A stretch of DNA of 64,000 bases from Nymphaea colorata (GCF_008831285.2 NW_022204508.1:744001-808000), one strand, 5' to 3'. Positions 1 to 12,325 are shown, counted from the stretch's first letter. Program-made: numbers and translations. Notes: generated from the letters alone by a model not told the origin.

Positions 1-900
1 CATTGTTTATTTGTGTTTATGAAGAGAGACAGTGGGAGGGAGATGCTATCTGCGGATAAATAGTCCGACATCAAGGAAGAAAAGTAGTTGTGGGGGTCTT
101 GTAAGAGGAGCTCCAATCTGCCCAGTAGTCGAGGACACTTAGCACTTGAGGCAAATATTCTACCAAGTATTTATTGCTTCTTTAGCTAGTTTTATTCAGT
201 CAGTGGCCTCTTTGTTAGTATCAGTTGTTCCACGTCAAAATTAAAAATTAAATTTGTGTGAAACCAGCAAGAAATCCTAGCTTGCATGTCTACCTTCTCT
301 AGAGTCCCTCACCTTCACGCTGTAAGCCAGCTCACTCATTCTACTATGGAGACAGACCACGTCTTCCAACGTTATTTTTGCATGTCGCTGGGATTCAGAT
401 CCATTGGAATCTGATACCCATCGGACCCAGTTACAAAACTGTACCACATTCGAATTCAATTATGAATCAGAATTGTTTGACTTCTTCTTCTTTTGGAGTT
501 TTCTTTTATGAACTCTTTTCTGTTTTTGACATCTCAGAATTGTCGCGAACTCACATTTAATGTTCTTTAAATAATGAAAAAGACATATTCATGAGGACCT
601 AATTTTACTATAATTCTTAAACATAGATTATATTTAAAATTACAATAACGTTAAAGTTATACTTAATCCTTTTTCAGTTTAGAAAAGTTTGCAAGTCATA
701 TTTTTCATATTTGATTTTTTTTCAATGTAATGTTCGCCATTTCCTTTTTTTAAACCATATAAAAACTATTGAAAAATATGGATTATAAAACACCGCGAGA
801 AGGCCACCTGTGTGCTGGCAACCAGCTGCTCACCAGCAGAGCAAGAGTGACGGGATGTGGGTGGGGCGCAGGGGCAGAAAATGTTGGGCATGTGAGTATT
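1..900. other. Non-coding stretch, no recognisable gene
   Basis: AT-rich sequence with short chance reading frames only. I see no domain, splice-supported exon, RNA gene or clear repeat here. The last 120 bases become more GC-rich just before the Ty3 remnant. Confidence 0.5.
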
Positions 901-905
901 TCTAA

Positions 906-1582
906 ATGAATTCTCCCCTTTCCATCCAAACCTCTCCATTTGCCTATGGTCAAATTCCTGTGTATGTTGTTGTTCATGCCTTCACCCCACAGGTTAGTCA
1001 GCCACCACATGCCGTCAATTCTATTGTTGAGTATATGCATGAAATTCATTCCCATGTGAAAATGACTCTAGATGAAAGCTACAAGCTATGTACAATGTTT
1101 ACAAGGCTCGAGTCGGCCAGTCATGTTGTGTCCTGAATTTTGAGGTTGGGGATATACTTATAGTCTACTTACGTCCTTAGCATTTCCCTATCGACACGTA
1201 TCATAAATTGAGTCTCCTTAAGTGGTCCATTAAGGTCCTCATAAGTTCAATCACAATGCATATTTGATTGATTTGCCAGGTGATTGGAATATATCACTTA
1301 TCCTTAATGTTTCTCATCTCACGGCATATCATGAGCCTTCAAATTCGTTGGAGTCTAATTCTTTCCAGCCAATGGAGAATGATGCATGGGAGACCCAAAA
1401 GGACCCGATAGTTCTAGACTGGCTTGATAGATCTAGGGGTCCATCCCCAACGAGTGCGCCAATCGAGAGCTCCAACAAGAATCCATGTATAGGTCGAAAC
1501 TCTAAACCAGATGAGGTGCACGTGAGGAGGTCCGCATGCACGACGAAGGGGCAAAGGCACAGGTTCAGCCCTTCTCGGGCTT
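906..1582 (+). pseudogene. Ty3-type retrotransposon pol C-terminal remnant
   Basis: Read across two frames with stops, this encodes the region after the integrase core of Ty3 elements. The order is a 'SPFAYG' motif (family form SPFEVVYG), a helical EYMHEIH segment, a 'FEVGDILIVYLRP' strand (family form F.VGD.V...LR..RFP), then 'LIDLPGDWNISLILNVSHL' (family form L.LP....I.P.FNV..L). Known of the family: these strands follow the catalytic core and precede the 3' LTR. Stops at about 1134 and near 1165-1265 break the frame. No protease, RT or integrase core lies upstream in the window, so this is a 5'-truncated relic. Confidence 0.75.
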
Positions 1583-1990
1583 AGTAGGTTGTCTTGGATC
1601 CAGTATGAGTGTTTGGATCCTTATTGGATCCATTTCTTATTTTTGTTACATTGAAGTATAAATGCCTCACGAGGAGTTTTAGGTTTTTCTTAGTTTATTT
1701 TTTGAGAGAGAAATCCGAAAGCTAGTTTTGAGATTTGGCTTTTCCTTTTTGTTGCTTATGACTTTTTAACATCTTGCTTACAACATTGTTCACTTGTTCA
1801 TCAATATTATTTGAGACGTCGTTGATTTGGGATTTGAAGGAGAAAACCGTCCCTATCGCTGCATCAACAACGTATTACTGCATCGAGAGAACCAATAGAG
1901 AAATTTGATAGTTTTACCGCTGCAAAGAAATTGGTTGGACCATAATCCGTTGATCCCAATTTGATTCGACTAGCCAACAACGATCTGAAC
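1583..1990 (+). repeat. Probable 3' LTR of the Ty3 remnant (ends uncertain)
   Basis: This follows the pol remnant directly and has the make-up expected of an LTR: a TATA-like box (GTATAAATGCC at about 1656), then T-rich sequence and a purine-rich leader. No second LTR is in the window, so the ends and any target-site duplication cannot be fixed. The call rests on position and composition. Confidence 0.4.
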
Positions 1991-2793
1991 GATTCAATTC
2001 GACTCTTTTGGAGTTCGGGATTAAATAGGTCAATGCTTGGATCATGACCCAATTTTTGTTCGATCTCGAGTTGACTCAGGTGATTTTGGAGTAGACTCAA
2101 TGGATTTGCCAACTATGCTTTGTGAGTTGCCCACCCTTATGCACATATAGACATGCACACTCACATTGATTTATCTAATACCCAACATGGTGCGGTGGTA
2201 GGCCATTTCTAAGTCTGTTCTCTTTGAGTATTCTTGTAAATCCACACTGCCTTGTTCCACATTTTTCTCAACGATAATCCACATTGAGAATATCTGCCTT
2301 CCACGTTGCCAACTCAATTGAATTGCCAATAACTGCAACTGTTGAAAATACAAAAAAAATGTCAATGAATAGAACAAGCAGAACAAAAAAACAAACATCA
2401 AATAGAACATATACGATGAACAGACCCAAACATTGAATGAAACAGACAAAAATAAATAGATGTGAAACAAACACTGGACAGCATTTCTAAAACGATCAAA
2501 TAATGGATAGAGAACTCCACTAACATGACAACAAGGAAGTAGTGTGGTGGACAACAAAACGTCGTAATCGTTCTAGCCGGACAGTTATCAAACGACCTCA
2601 CCCCGAACCCTGTGACGGTGACTCAAAAATCCTGCCCTCTACAGGAAGCCTGCCTTGCAAAGAGACAGAGACGGTGTGAGGGAGAGAAAAAGGGATTGCA
2701 GTCTGAGAGATGAATCCTTTCTTTCATTTTCTCGAAGCCATTTTCGTCGTGTAGTTGGTCCAAGGTCTTCCCGGATATGCCAGCATTCTCGTG
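1991..2793. other. Non-coding stretch upstream of LPXC exon 1
   Basis: The long minus-strand frames here are phenylalanine- and leucine-rich read-through of T/A-rich DNA with no domain. The 5' UTR and promoter of LPXC should lie near 2.55-2.79 kb, where the sequence becomes purine-rich. I cannot identify a convincing TATA box. Confidence 0.4.
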
Positions 2794-2943
2794 ATGCTGC
2801 TAAATCAGAGTCTCCGCACTCTCTTGCCTCGTTCCGTGAGGCATGCTATCACTTTCTTCGGCTGTCACTTTTCCTCGGTCGCCGGAGAAGCATCCTCGCC
2901 AGTGCCCATCTCTTCCGAGACATCGTCCATCGCGTGGTTCCGG
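2794..2943 (+). CDS. LPXC: LPXC exon 1 (targeting presequence)
   Basis: Fifty codons from ATG 2794 to CGG, followed by a GT donor at 2944. The peptide is rich in Arg, Ser, Leu and His and nearly free of acids at its start (MLLNQSLRTLLPRSVRHAIT), as expected of a mitochondrial presequence. The exon is phase 0, matching exon 2. This ATG was chosen because the only upstream in-frame alternative is a TTG codon. The exon has no sequence conservation to rely on, so the call depends on position, phase and composition. Confidence 0.65.
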
Positions 2944-3521
2944 GTACTTCTTCAGCTCTGCCACTGGGGTGCGGTGCGTTCTGTAAGCAATATAAGAATA
3001 TAACCCAAAAGTAGGGGAAAAGGTCTCCTTAAAGAACTTAAATCTTCATTATTTTTGTTCCAATGCTCATTCAAGAGAGTTTATGGGGATTCCATTGGTC
3101 CTTATGAGCATGCCTTTTGTGGATCAATGTCGAAAAACTTATATTGTAGTTGCAAAGCTTGGGTGATCTTCCTAGCGTGATTTGGCAGCCTTGGTGAAAT
3201 TGCGAGTGACCATTTTCCATTTCCTGATTTTTCCAGTGGTTCTTGGAGATCCTTATTGTTGAAAACGTCAAGATACTTTGCTCTAGTATAAGTTTCCTCT
3301 TGAACTTCGAAGGCCAGAAAAACTTTAGTTAGAGCATGGATACATAATCATGAGACCTTCTGCTGGAGTCCTTTTCTCTAGTATAAGTTTCATCTCTTTC
3401 TGCTCCTTCCTTTAAAACAAAAGCAAAATCATGAGACCTTCTGCCAAGTCCTTTTCTGAAGTCTAAAAGTATTTGGTACTTTTAACATTTGTTCTTTCTT
3501 TTTGTTCTTGGGGGATGATAG

Positions 3522-3821
3522 ACTGGAAAGACGCAAAAGACTCTTGCTAGGGAGATTGTTATGTCTGGAAAGGGTCTACATTCAGGAGTCGACGTGGTGG
3601 TAAGATTATTTCCAGCTAAGGCGGGTGAAGGAAAGTACTTCGTTATTGGCGACAATTTGTCTATCGTTATTCCGGCCTGCATCAATTTTGCTGTGGAGTC
3701 TGCACTTTGCACCACTTTATCCCGCCAGGGGATGAAAGTCAGAACAACTGAACATTTACTTTCAGCACTAGAAGCCATGGGAGTCGACAATTGTCGGATA
3801 GAGATGGTGGGTGGTGACGAG
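3522..3821 (+). CDS. LPXC: LPXC exon 2
   Basis: One hundred codons between an AG acceptor (3520-3521) and a GTAAGG donor at 3822, phase 0 at both ends. It carries the first LpxC repeat domain: QKTLAREIVMSGKGLHSG, the core strand 'ALCTTL', and TEHLLSALEAMGVDNCRIEM with the first zinc-binding histidine. No stop or frameshift. Confidence 0.9.
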
Positions 3822-4363
3822 GTAAGGGAGACATGTTGTTGTTTGGCTTACCATTTTTTTACAGAAGTAGTAGTTACAGGTATTGAAGCCGTTACTACTA
3901 TTATTGCCACATTTAATACTTCTATTCGTACATTTTCTTTTATGGAGATGGAATCAGACTTGAAACTAGAGAACTTGGAGCTTATGATTGTGAAGCACTT
4001 GAGTGCAAGAAAAGTAGACACGAGTTCTTCTTGGAAAAAGTATAGCTAGAGTTGCTATGAAGTGTCCATGCATTGTTTAAGCTTTGTATATACGGAGTCA
4101 GATGAGGAGTTTGCAAATGGCATATTCATATGAATATAATGGTGCTTCGTTTAAGATAATCCACTATTTCTTGAAAATGCAGCAATTGTTGTCCTTGTAG
4201 ATCCATGCAACAAATATAGTCTTGGATGCTTTCTGAGATGAGGAAATAGTGATTGCTAGCATTCATAATATACCCATTGCTTGCTGCAATTAAACTGAAA
4301 TTCATAATGGTTGCCTATCTTCTTTTTAAGAGGAAAAAAAAGAAACGTAAATCTTTTTTGCAG

Positions 4364-4570
4364 GTTCCGTTATTGGATGGTTCAGCAAGAAGATGGGTAG
4401 ATGCAGTTGAAGAAGCTACTCTATGCGATGCTGTTGATGACTACGGCAGATGTATAGAGAAATTGGCACCCTTTGTTGTTGAGCCGGTTCACATATTGTA
4501 TGGTGATTCCTTCATAGCTGCATATCCTTCAGAAAAGATTCACATTACATATGGGATAAATTTTCCACAG
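4364..4570 (+). CDS. LPXC: LPXC exon 3
   Basis: Sixty-nine codons after a pyrimidine-rich TTTTTTGCAG acceptor. It begins VPLLDGSARRWVDAVEEA, the LpxC strand-turn motif, and ends GINFPQ. The next exon resumes VSAIGCQWFS, exactly as in the family. The donor following CAG 4570 is GC (GCAAAG), not GT. Confidence 0.88.
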
Positions 4571-6220
4571 GCAAAGTGATTTCTTTTGGCTTATTAATTG
4601 GCTTGTGATTTGCCGGCTTATTCCATTTGATGTTCTGCTATACATAATTATAATTATTCCTCCAGAATCTTTCTGAAGCATTGTAAGAATAACTTTGGTA
4701 CATTCCAAAAGGGTCATTCCTTCCTTTTACAATATTATAGATAGACTCTAGGCTTCATAGCCTTAGGGGGAGGGGAGGAACCAAGCACCTGATTCTAGGT
4801 AAAGCTCCTAGGGAGGTAGGTACCTCAGAAGCTTTTACAAGACCTGCTGATGGTTGAGGTATTCGAAAATTTGTTGATGCTTCTACCAAAATTTCATATA
4901 GTTACCATTTATCAGGACATCCAAATTTCTTGTACATTTGGTATAGATTCCAAATCTTCTGTATATAATTCCTTCTTCTGATCTGATATCAACAGTCTAG
5001 GAGCACAGGAGTTAAAACCAAGTGGGCTCCAGAGATCAAAGTTACTTGGAGCACTAAAAAATGTCTTGCATCATAGGGGCAGTTTAACACGGATATTTTC
5101 GTACTTAATCATACACTATTAGCATGTATTTTTTAATGTAGGTTTCCTGTGCACCACTGAGTTGTGCTGGAGAAGCATTTTCTTGATCAGCCTAATTTGC
5201 AGAAAACATTCCAACCGTATAGGCTTTCCTTCTATATGCGAATAATTGGTGCACAGGACCCTATCTCAGTCTAAATTAACAGTGCAGAATACATCACAAG
5301 ATAAGAACGCCGGGTTGCACTTGGCAGCATATGATCTCAGTAGAGAGAAAAAGAGAGGACAAAGAAAGAGGGATGCCATGGGATAAAGTATAATACTGTA
5401 GGTGTGTTGGAGAATATTATTGGGCATATCCCAGTTCGCTCGTTGAGCTGGGGGATTCCCAGCCGTTGATGCTTCCTGTTGGCACTCCAACCTGCGGCCC
5501 AGAATCAGCGACATCCATCTGAGAGACATGCACTACAAGTGGCCACGGCCCCTCTGACTTCTTATCCAAAACCGTGCAGTTCATCCACATTACATGTGGC
5601 TGCTATTGTCATGGTCCATGTCATGTGAGTGAATCCTGGCATGGGATTATCACTTTTGTGACAAATGGGCCCAAACTACTGGGGCCTTGCTCAGCCCAAT
5701 TAGTTATTGCATTGGGTCAAGCCAGGTCCCTATATATTGAAGAAGTTATAAAAAGGATGAGATGCTCAGCGAAGAACAACTATTGTACACATTGTTATCA
5801 ATTTAATATCTGATGTGTTGTCCATGTGCAAGATAATATTAAATTATTTTATTGTCTTAATAATAATGTTTTTTTATATAATTTATATGGGTGGATACTC
5901 AACAGAAGGTCTCAGCTGCTACCCATTTAATCCCATACTTGACCCAGCCCAAAAATTAAACCAGCCGGTCGGGCTGTGTCCAAGCTAAATATGGCCTGGC
6001 CGGGCCCGATCTCCAGACTTACTTTCAAGTCGAGGAAATTAATTTGTTCAATTAAGTCCATTTCTTTTTCTGTCTGGACCATTTTAATATTTATTTTCTT
6101 ATGATATTTGAAAGCCTGCAACAGGGTAAAAAGATTAAAGCTGTATACATATTTGTTAGCAAGCAACCAAGGAAATTCTGAATGATGCTTATGTAGACAT
6201 TCAATATTTTGTGGTTTCAG
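4571..6220 (+). other. LPXC: LPXC intron 3, GC-AG type
   Basis: The intron runs from the GCAAAG donor at 4571 to the TTTCAG acceptor at 6215-6220. No GT donor that keeps phase 0 is present near the exon 3 end. It holds no recognisable gene. At about 5931-6013 there is a GC-rich patch with CCGGGCCC/GGCCTGGCC-type inverted motifs like those at 28.4 kb. Confidence 0.7.
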
Positions 6221-6322
6221 GTGTCTGCTATTGGCTGTCAGTGGTTTTCTTGCTTCCCTATGGACAAATTTGTTTATGTGAAAGACATCTCCAGTGCACG
6301 AACATTTTGCATTTATGAGGAG
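6221..6322 (+). CDS. LPXC: LPXC exon 4
   Basis: Thirty-four codons: VSAIGCQWFSCFP, then KDISSARTFCIYEE, the start of the second LpxC domain. Acceptor TTTCAG at 6220, donor GTTTAT at 6323. Phase 0 at both ends and no lesions. Confidence 0.9.
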
Positions 6323-7367
6323 GTTTATATTTTAGTGCTTATGCTTCTGTTTCTCCGCCATCATATCCATCCAAAAGTTGTTTATGATTTTCCTGTAACA
6401 AAATAATTCATGCTGTGTAACAGCAATTACTAAGTTGATCTATACTTTTTATTATTCCTTTTCTTTCTCAAGATGTTTAAAATGGGTATGCTTTCATCAA
6501 CGTGTTTTACATCCCCAACGTGATGAGGCCGATAGTTTCATTTCAACTGCCTCACGTTAGGGTTTATGAGTTGCATATATTGATGAGTGAGTGTGTACAC
6601 ATGTGCTTCCATGAGTTGATACCTAATTCTTGTTACATTTATTTATAATTACTGGAGTAGGGTGTGTGGGTTTTCTTTTTCTTCTTCTTTTTTTTTTGTT
6701 GTGGGGGTGGGGGTGGGGGGGTTGGGTTGGGGGTTGCTGTTAATACTTTAATTATAGATGCTGTTGAGATTTGGGGATGGTAACACAATATTGAGGATAC
6801 GTTGGTATAGTTCTGTTGTATGTAGTTCTCTATGTATGTGTGTTTCTATGATTTACAACCTATATGTCTTGTTATGAAATCTTGGAATGGTAACAAAATA
6901 TTGACGATATGTTGGAACAGTTTGGGTGAATGCATGCATGCAAATTTTTATAGACGTTTCATAGTCTGCAATTTTTTATTCAATTAATTCTTGTTATGGA
7001 TAGGGATCAGCCTTGGTGCAAATCATGATAGAAAGCAGCTTATGAGCAGCATGGTACATAACACAACATATATTCGTGGTGTGGCTGTTAGCAGGTGGAC
7101 AGAAATTTGCTATGGAGTGTTGCGCATTCTGTTAGCAGGTGGACAGTAATCTGCTGCTGCGGAGGTATTTATACTTGCTTGGAAGGAGTGCTGCTTTATC
7201 CACACAATATCGTTTACTTCTGCTGTCTGGTTATTTATAATTTTGTTTGGAAGAAGTGCTAGACATCTACATGATATTGTTTACTCCTGTTGTGTGGTGT
7301 TGGCAGACTGTTTATTTCTGATCAGTCTTACTCTATATATTCCTCTTTGTTTTTGGGCTGAACTCTT
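6323..7367. other. LPXC intron 4, 5' part, with imperfect local repeats
   Basis: Non-coding. It contains a G-rich run at 6702-6733. An imperfect repeat pair at about 6765 and about 6878 shares GGTAACA.AATATTGA.GATA. Duplicated blocks at 7089-7150 share GTTAGCAGGTGGACAG. A further pair at about 7180-7330 shares TTGGAAG.AGTGCT. No LTR matching the copia 3' end is found here. Confidence 0.5.
6702..6733 (+). other. G-rich run, potential G-quadruplex
   Basis: Five runs of three or more G separated by one or two T bases, on the LPXC sense strand within intron 4. The composition satisfies the usual G-quadruplex pattern; folding is an inference. Confidence 0.5.
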
Positions 7368-7382
7368 GTGGACAGATTTACA

Positions 7383-8190
7383 ATGACGGAAAATCCCAAA
7401 CCTGATTCATCCCATGAGTTTAAAATTAGAGGAAATCCATTCTCTTATGGCTCTGCTATAAAGTTAGATGGATCGAACTATGAGATTTGGTCCCGTGTGT
7501 TTATGATGTCTGTGATTGGACATCGGAAGAAGCATGTTATAGAAGAAAATGAGCCTATGGAGAACAGTGGAAAATATAGTTCATGGAAGGAAGATAATAA
7601 TATTGTCATGTCATGGATCATGAATAGTGTGCAACCACAGATTACCTCTACTATTGCATACTATACCTCTGCTAAACAAATGTGAGATTTTTTGAAACAA
7701 ACATACTCTAATGATAAGAATGTTAGCAAGATCTTTTAGGTGGAGGAGGAATTACTTAATTTGCAACAGGGCGACCAAAGTCTTTCTCAGTACTTCGCTT
7801 CCATTAAGTCAATCTATGAAAGACTTAAAGTTTTACGTTCCCTATGTCCAACGTGCCACAAAGGTCATGGTGAACAGTCTATGGGTGCATAGTTTCTTCA
7901 GGGTCTCTCTCCCGAATATGCAGTAGCAAAAGCATAGATGTTGGCTGGAGCAGAAATCTCTGACCTAGCTGAGGCTTACAACAGACTCAGTCGTCTTGCT
8001 GTGACCCTTTTTCCGCCTTCCAGTGATGTTCATGTCTCAACCTTGGTGGCTTCAGGAGGTCATGGACGTAGTTTCTCCAAGGAGAGGGGCATAGGTCGAG
8101 GGTCAGGAGGAGGTCGGGGGAGATTTCGGTGCACCTACTATGGGAAAATAGGGCATTTGGAAGACAGATGTTAGAATAAACATGGTCGTC
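7383..8190 (+). pseudogene. copia gag remnant
   Basis: The N-terminal part has the copia gag motif LDGSNYEIWSR and an 'NSVQPQITSTI' helix, followed after a stop at 7683 by QGDQSLSQYFASIKSIYERL in another frame. The zinc knuckle near 8130-8172 reads CTYYGKIGHLEDRC. The family pattern is CX2CX4HX4C, so the second cysteine is replaced by tyrosine. Stops at 7683, about 7738, about 7924 and about 8172 break the frame. Confidence 0.8.
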
Positions 8191-8397
8191 TTTCCGCTGC
8201 ATCCCTAGGAAGAGGTGTTGTATCTAAAGGGCAAGAATTCATTGCAGTTTCATATTGGATCTGTCTAGGCAGCTTGATCAGTAGTAGAGGGTCTTTATCT
8301 TCTTTCCATCCTGAGACTGTGACTATGAAATATCAACAAGTCAGAGTATGAGCAGTTTTTCTCACACAGATCTATTCAGCCGTCGGTCTCCACAGTT

Positions 8398-9430
8398 ATG
8401 ATAGACAATGCTATGTTTGTCAATACTGCTCCACATGATATAGGTACTACTTGGATTATTGATTCAGGAACATCGAGACACTTTTGTAGTAGACCCTTTA
8501 TGTTTACCGTGCTACACACATTACCTCAGACACGTCATGTGAGACTTGTAGATGGCAGGTGGTCTCATATTATGAGTTATGGAGATATTAAGATTTCTCA
8601 GTCTATGACAATTCCTAATGTGTTATATTCTCCTAAGTTTCCACTAATCTTTTATCAGTCGGACAATTGACTAATGATTTACATTGTCGTGTTACATTTA
8701 ACTCTCGTTTATGTTCATTTCAGGACTTGCAAACTGGGAAGACGATTGGTGGAGGCTATGAGAAAAGAGGCATCTACATCCTGTCTGATTCTGTGGGTGT
8801 TGCAGCTTCCTCGACTTTTTCATTGTCTTCCTCCTTCTAGTGGCATCTCAAACTTGGTCATCCATCTGTCTCCAAGATCCGTCACCTACTTTCTCATCTA
8901 TCAGTACCAGAATCGTTCCAGTGTGAAGCCTGTCAACTTGACAAGGACACCCGTAGCAGTTATTCATCAAGTCTTAGTCTGTCCAGTTGTGGACTATTTG
9001 ATCTTCTTCATGTTGATGTGTGGGGTCCTAGCAGAGTTGCTAGTAGATCTAGATTTCGTTATTTTCTTGTCATTGTTGATGATTACTCTCGAGTCACTTG
9101 GGTTTTCCTTTTGAAAGAAAGGTCTGAAGTCATATGTACTCTCAATAACCTTATTATTGAAATAAAGACCCAGTTTGCTATTCTTGTTAAAAGCATTCGC
9201 ACTAATAATGTTTTTGAGTTCAAGTCATTTACCTTAATGAAATTTAACTCTGATAATGACATTTCCCTTCAGTTTACTTGTCCTCATACCTCCCAGCAAA
9301 ATAAAGTAGCTGAGCGAAATCGCAAACTTTTAAATGTGGCGTGTTCCATAATGCTTCATACTCATTTACCTACGGGCAAATGCCATCCTTACTGCCTGTT
9401 ACTTGACCAACTGTTTATCCTCCATTGACA
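8398..9430 (+). pseudogene. copia protease and integrase remnant
   Basis: WIIDSGTSRHFCS near 8450-8490 is the aspartic protease active-site motif (D-S-G). Around 8830-8960, reading the shifted frame, comes the pre-integrase zinc region WHLKLGHPSVSKIRHL with a CEACQLDK ending. Near 9010-9110 follows HVDVWGPS...VIVDDYSRVTWVF, the first catalytic Asp block of the rve integrase core, and near 9280 the SQQNKVAERNRKLL block. Frameshifts near 8670 and 9020 and at 9426 disrupt it. Confidence 0.82.
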
Positions 9431-10076
9431 ACCAGGTTCTCATTAAACTTGTGCACCCACAACGACCCTTGTTTTCAATAGCTCTCAAAGTATTTAGTTA
9501 CACATGCTTTGTTCACATCTTTGGACCCACACGTGATAAATTGGTTGCTCAAACAATTAAGTGTATCTTTATTGGCTACTCCAGAAATCATAAAGATTAC
9601 AAATGCTTTGACCCCTTGATTCAAAAAGTGTATATCAGTGCGGATATCATTCTTTGAGTCTCAGCCTTATTATAGGCTCACTCCTACCTCTATTGAGATG
9701 CCACAATCATCTGACCCACTACCTATTCCTCCCATTCCATTGGAGTCATTCCCATGTGAGTCTCCTTCTAGTGATTTTCCTTATGTGGTTTCTATGTTTC
9801 ATAATCCTCCGTTGGTCTACACACGTTGATAGGACCCCTCTCATAATCCTTCCCCAACCTCTTCTCAAAAGGTGAGTATACCTAGTCCATCTGAGCCCAC
9901 TATAGGTATCTATGATCCTGTCAGGTCTTACCTATTGCTCTTCGCAAAGGCAAGCGACAATGTACTCTGCATCCTATATCTCATTTTGTCTCTACTGACG
10001 GTGTTAGTAAAAGTATGCAACAGTTTATTCAAGCTCTAACTGTCCATACAGTTCCTACTTGTCGCCAACAAGCTTT

Positions 10077-11568
10077 ATTAGATACCCAGTGGAGACAAGC
10101 TATGTAAGATGAGATGGATGCCTTAGTTCAGCGAGGCACCTGGGAACTTATTGATCTTCCTCCTGATTGTGACATTGTTGGCTTCAAGTGGGTATTTAGA
10201 GTGAAATATAATTCTGATGGTTCTATGGAAAAATACAAAGCTTGGTTGGTTGCTAAGGGCTACACGCAGACTTACGACGTTGATTTCTTTGAGACTTTTT
10301 TTCTTGTTGCCCGATTGAGAACCATTCGTCTTATCATCTCCGTGGTTGTACACCATGACTAACACATGTATCAACTTGATGTCAAAAATGTCTTTTTGTA
10401 TGGTAATCTCGATGAGACTGTCTATATGCAAAAACCACCAGGTTTGAACGACAGGGGGAGTGTGGAAAAGTGTGCAAACTGAAGAAGGCTATTTATAGAC
10501 TCAAGCAGAGTCCTCGTGCATGGTTTTACAAGTTCTCTTAAGTAGTCTCAAAGTGTGGCTTTGCGAGATCCCCTCTTGATCATTCTCTGTTTATCAAGAA
10601 AAATTCCAGGGGTATGACCATTCTAATAGTTTATGTTGATGATATTATCATGACAGGTGACTCCGATCAAGAAATTTTTGATACAAAGTTGTTTCTTCAA
10701 AAACACTTTGTGACGAAAGATCTTGGTCAACTACGATATTTTCTTGGGAATAGAGGTTGCTCGCAACAGGGAGGGTGTAGTTCTATCTCAACGGAAGTAT
10801 GTTCTTGATTTATTGCAGCACACCGGGATGCTAGGAGCTAAACTGGCCAATCTACCTATGATTCCATGCATACATCTTCATGATGACCGATTAGAATTAG
10901 TAGATTCTCGATCATACAGATCTCTTATCGGGAAACTTCTCTATGTTACTGTGATCAGACCAAGCATTAGCTTTGCAGTGGGGAAGCTAAGTCAATTCAT
11001 GGAAAGACTTAGGAAAGTTCATTGGGATGCAACTTTAATGGTGGTCAAATATTTGAAATCGTCTCCAGGTAAAAGTCTTTTGTTTACAAAAGGTAAGACT
11101 TTGGAAGTGGAAGCCTATAGTGATGCTGACTATGCTGTGGCTAAGTCGAAGACAAGAAGTCTACCACAGGATTCTGTGTATTTGTGGGAGACAACCTTAT
11201 ATCCTGGAGAAGCAAAAAGCAAGGTGTGGTGTCAAGATCTAGTGCAGAATCTGAATACAGAGCTATGACTCAAACTGCCCCTGAAATGACTTGGGATAAA
11301 TCCATGCTATCTAGCCTAAGTGTGTCAATTCCTCTTCCCATGAAGATGTATTGTGACAATCCAACAGTCACATACATTGCAGACAATCCAATTTTCCATG
11401 AGAGAACTCCATTACATTTGGGATCTTGTTCAAGGAGGAGCCATAGCCACTATTTGTGTATCATCTGAAGATCAAACTGCAGATGTCTTCACCAAACCTC
11501 TTCTTATTGGTGATTTCTCTAGATGTTGTGACAAGCTGATGATTAATATGTATGCTCCAGCTTGAGGG
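10077..11568 (+). pseudogene. copia reverse transcriptase / RNase H remnant
   Basis: GTWELIDLPPDCDIVGFKWVF opens the copia RT domain. QLDVKNVFLYGNLDETVYM (about 10372-10430) and the catalytic YVDDIIM box at about 10632 are present. RNase H motifs are AYSDADYA (about 11110) and SRSSAESEYRAM (about 11236). Stops at about 10107 and 10362 and a shift near 10730-10760 break the frame. The family reads FLGIEV where this copy shifts. Confidence 0.85.
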
Positions 11569-11572
11569 GGAG

Positions 11573-11800
11573 TGCTGAATTAGAAGACTTTAAGTTTCTC
11601 GGTGGTTCTTTGCAATGTCTAATATTTAGGAGTTCTCTTTAAACATTTCTATATTTTTTGTTGTTAATATTTGCAAGCCTCTACCTCTGCCCTAATCTCT
11701 TTATTATTGAGATTTGGGTTAGTAAATAACAAGTTATTCTCTCTCTAAGACTGTCGGCTGTAACAAAAACAATACAATGTGCCCTTGAAACTAGTTTCGG
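11573..11800 (+). repeat. Probable 3' LTR start of the copia remnant
   Basis: It begins TGCTGAATTAG immediately after the polypurine tract. CAATACA near 11774 would be a plausible CA end. There is no 5' partner to compare, so the length is uncertain. The mirror copy lies at about 40660-40886. Confidence 0.45.
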
Positions 11801-12325
11801 GTGTACAACTATACCATATAGGTTGTAACTTTTGATAGACCATCTTGTCTCTTACCTTATGGTATGATACAGGATGTAACTTATGTTGCATCTTGGAAAC
11901 ATAAAAGAATGTCAAAAAGGTCTTTCCTTTTCTGTGTGAAAGGCTTTCTTATACATTTAAAGCAAAAAAAATAAAATTTAGGGCTGATTCCATTTAACAA
12001 ATTGGGAGCTTACATGGTTTTCCTTATAAGGGGCCTTTTTGTCTTCAAAAATTAAAAAGGCAAATTTTATGACTATAAGAAGTTGTCAAGGACTAAGTCA
12101 TGCATAATGTAGAGTTATTGATTTTCTATCCATTTAACTATTGGGAGTAATTTAAGTTGTCAAATTTGATTTTGTTTAACGAAAGTGTGCATGTTGTATA
12201 GCATATACTTGCCATTTTTTATGTTTTTGCAATTTATTTTTTCTCATAGAGATAAAAGTTTTTCTCATTGTCCCCAGTCTTTTCTCATTATTGGTATTGT
12301 TGCTAATTTGGTAAATTTCTAGTTA
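11801..12325. other. LPXC intron 4, non-coding AT-rich stretch
   Basis: No gene or domain found. The inverted pair around 11813-11875, ACCATATAGGTTGTAACTTT and later ACCTTATGGT...GTAAC, gives weak local symmetry. A mirror copy is in the right arm. Confidence 0.4.

Larger units (their letters stand above)
7371..11797 (+). mobile_element. Ty1/copia retrotransposon remnant in LPXC intron 4
   Basis: Domains follow copia order: gag (7383-8180), protease (8398-8520), integrase with its pre-integrase zinc region (about 8745-9430), reverse transcriptase (about 10077-10810) and RNase H (about 10900-11565). A polypurine tract (GAGGGGGAG, about 11563-11571) precedes TGCTGAATT, the probable start of a 3' LTR. 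The 5' LTR and primer-binding site are not recognisable, and many stops and frameshifts are present, so it cannot move on its own. It has the same orientation as LPXC. Its last 1.6 kb is repeated in mirror image at 40.9-42.5 kb. Confidence 0.88.

Noticed and set aside
2171-2601. Overlapping minus-strand frames rich in Phe and Leu
   Set aside because: Low-complexity T-rich DNA with no domain, start context or splice support, lying in the presumed LPXC upstream region.
3822-4050. Read-through of LPXC exon 2 into a longer frame
   Set aside because: The GTAAGG donor and family alignment end the exon at 3821. The extra residues have no counterpart in LpxC.
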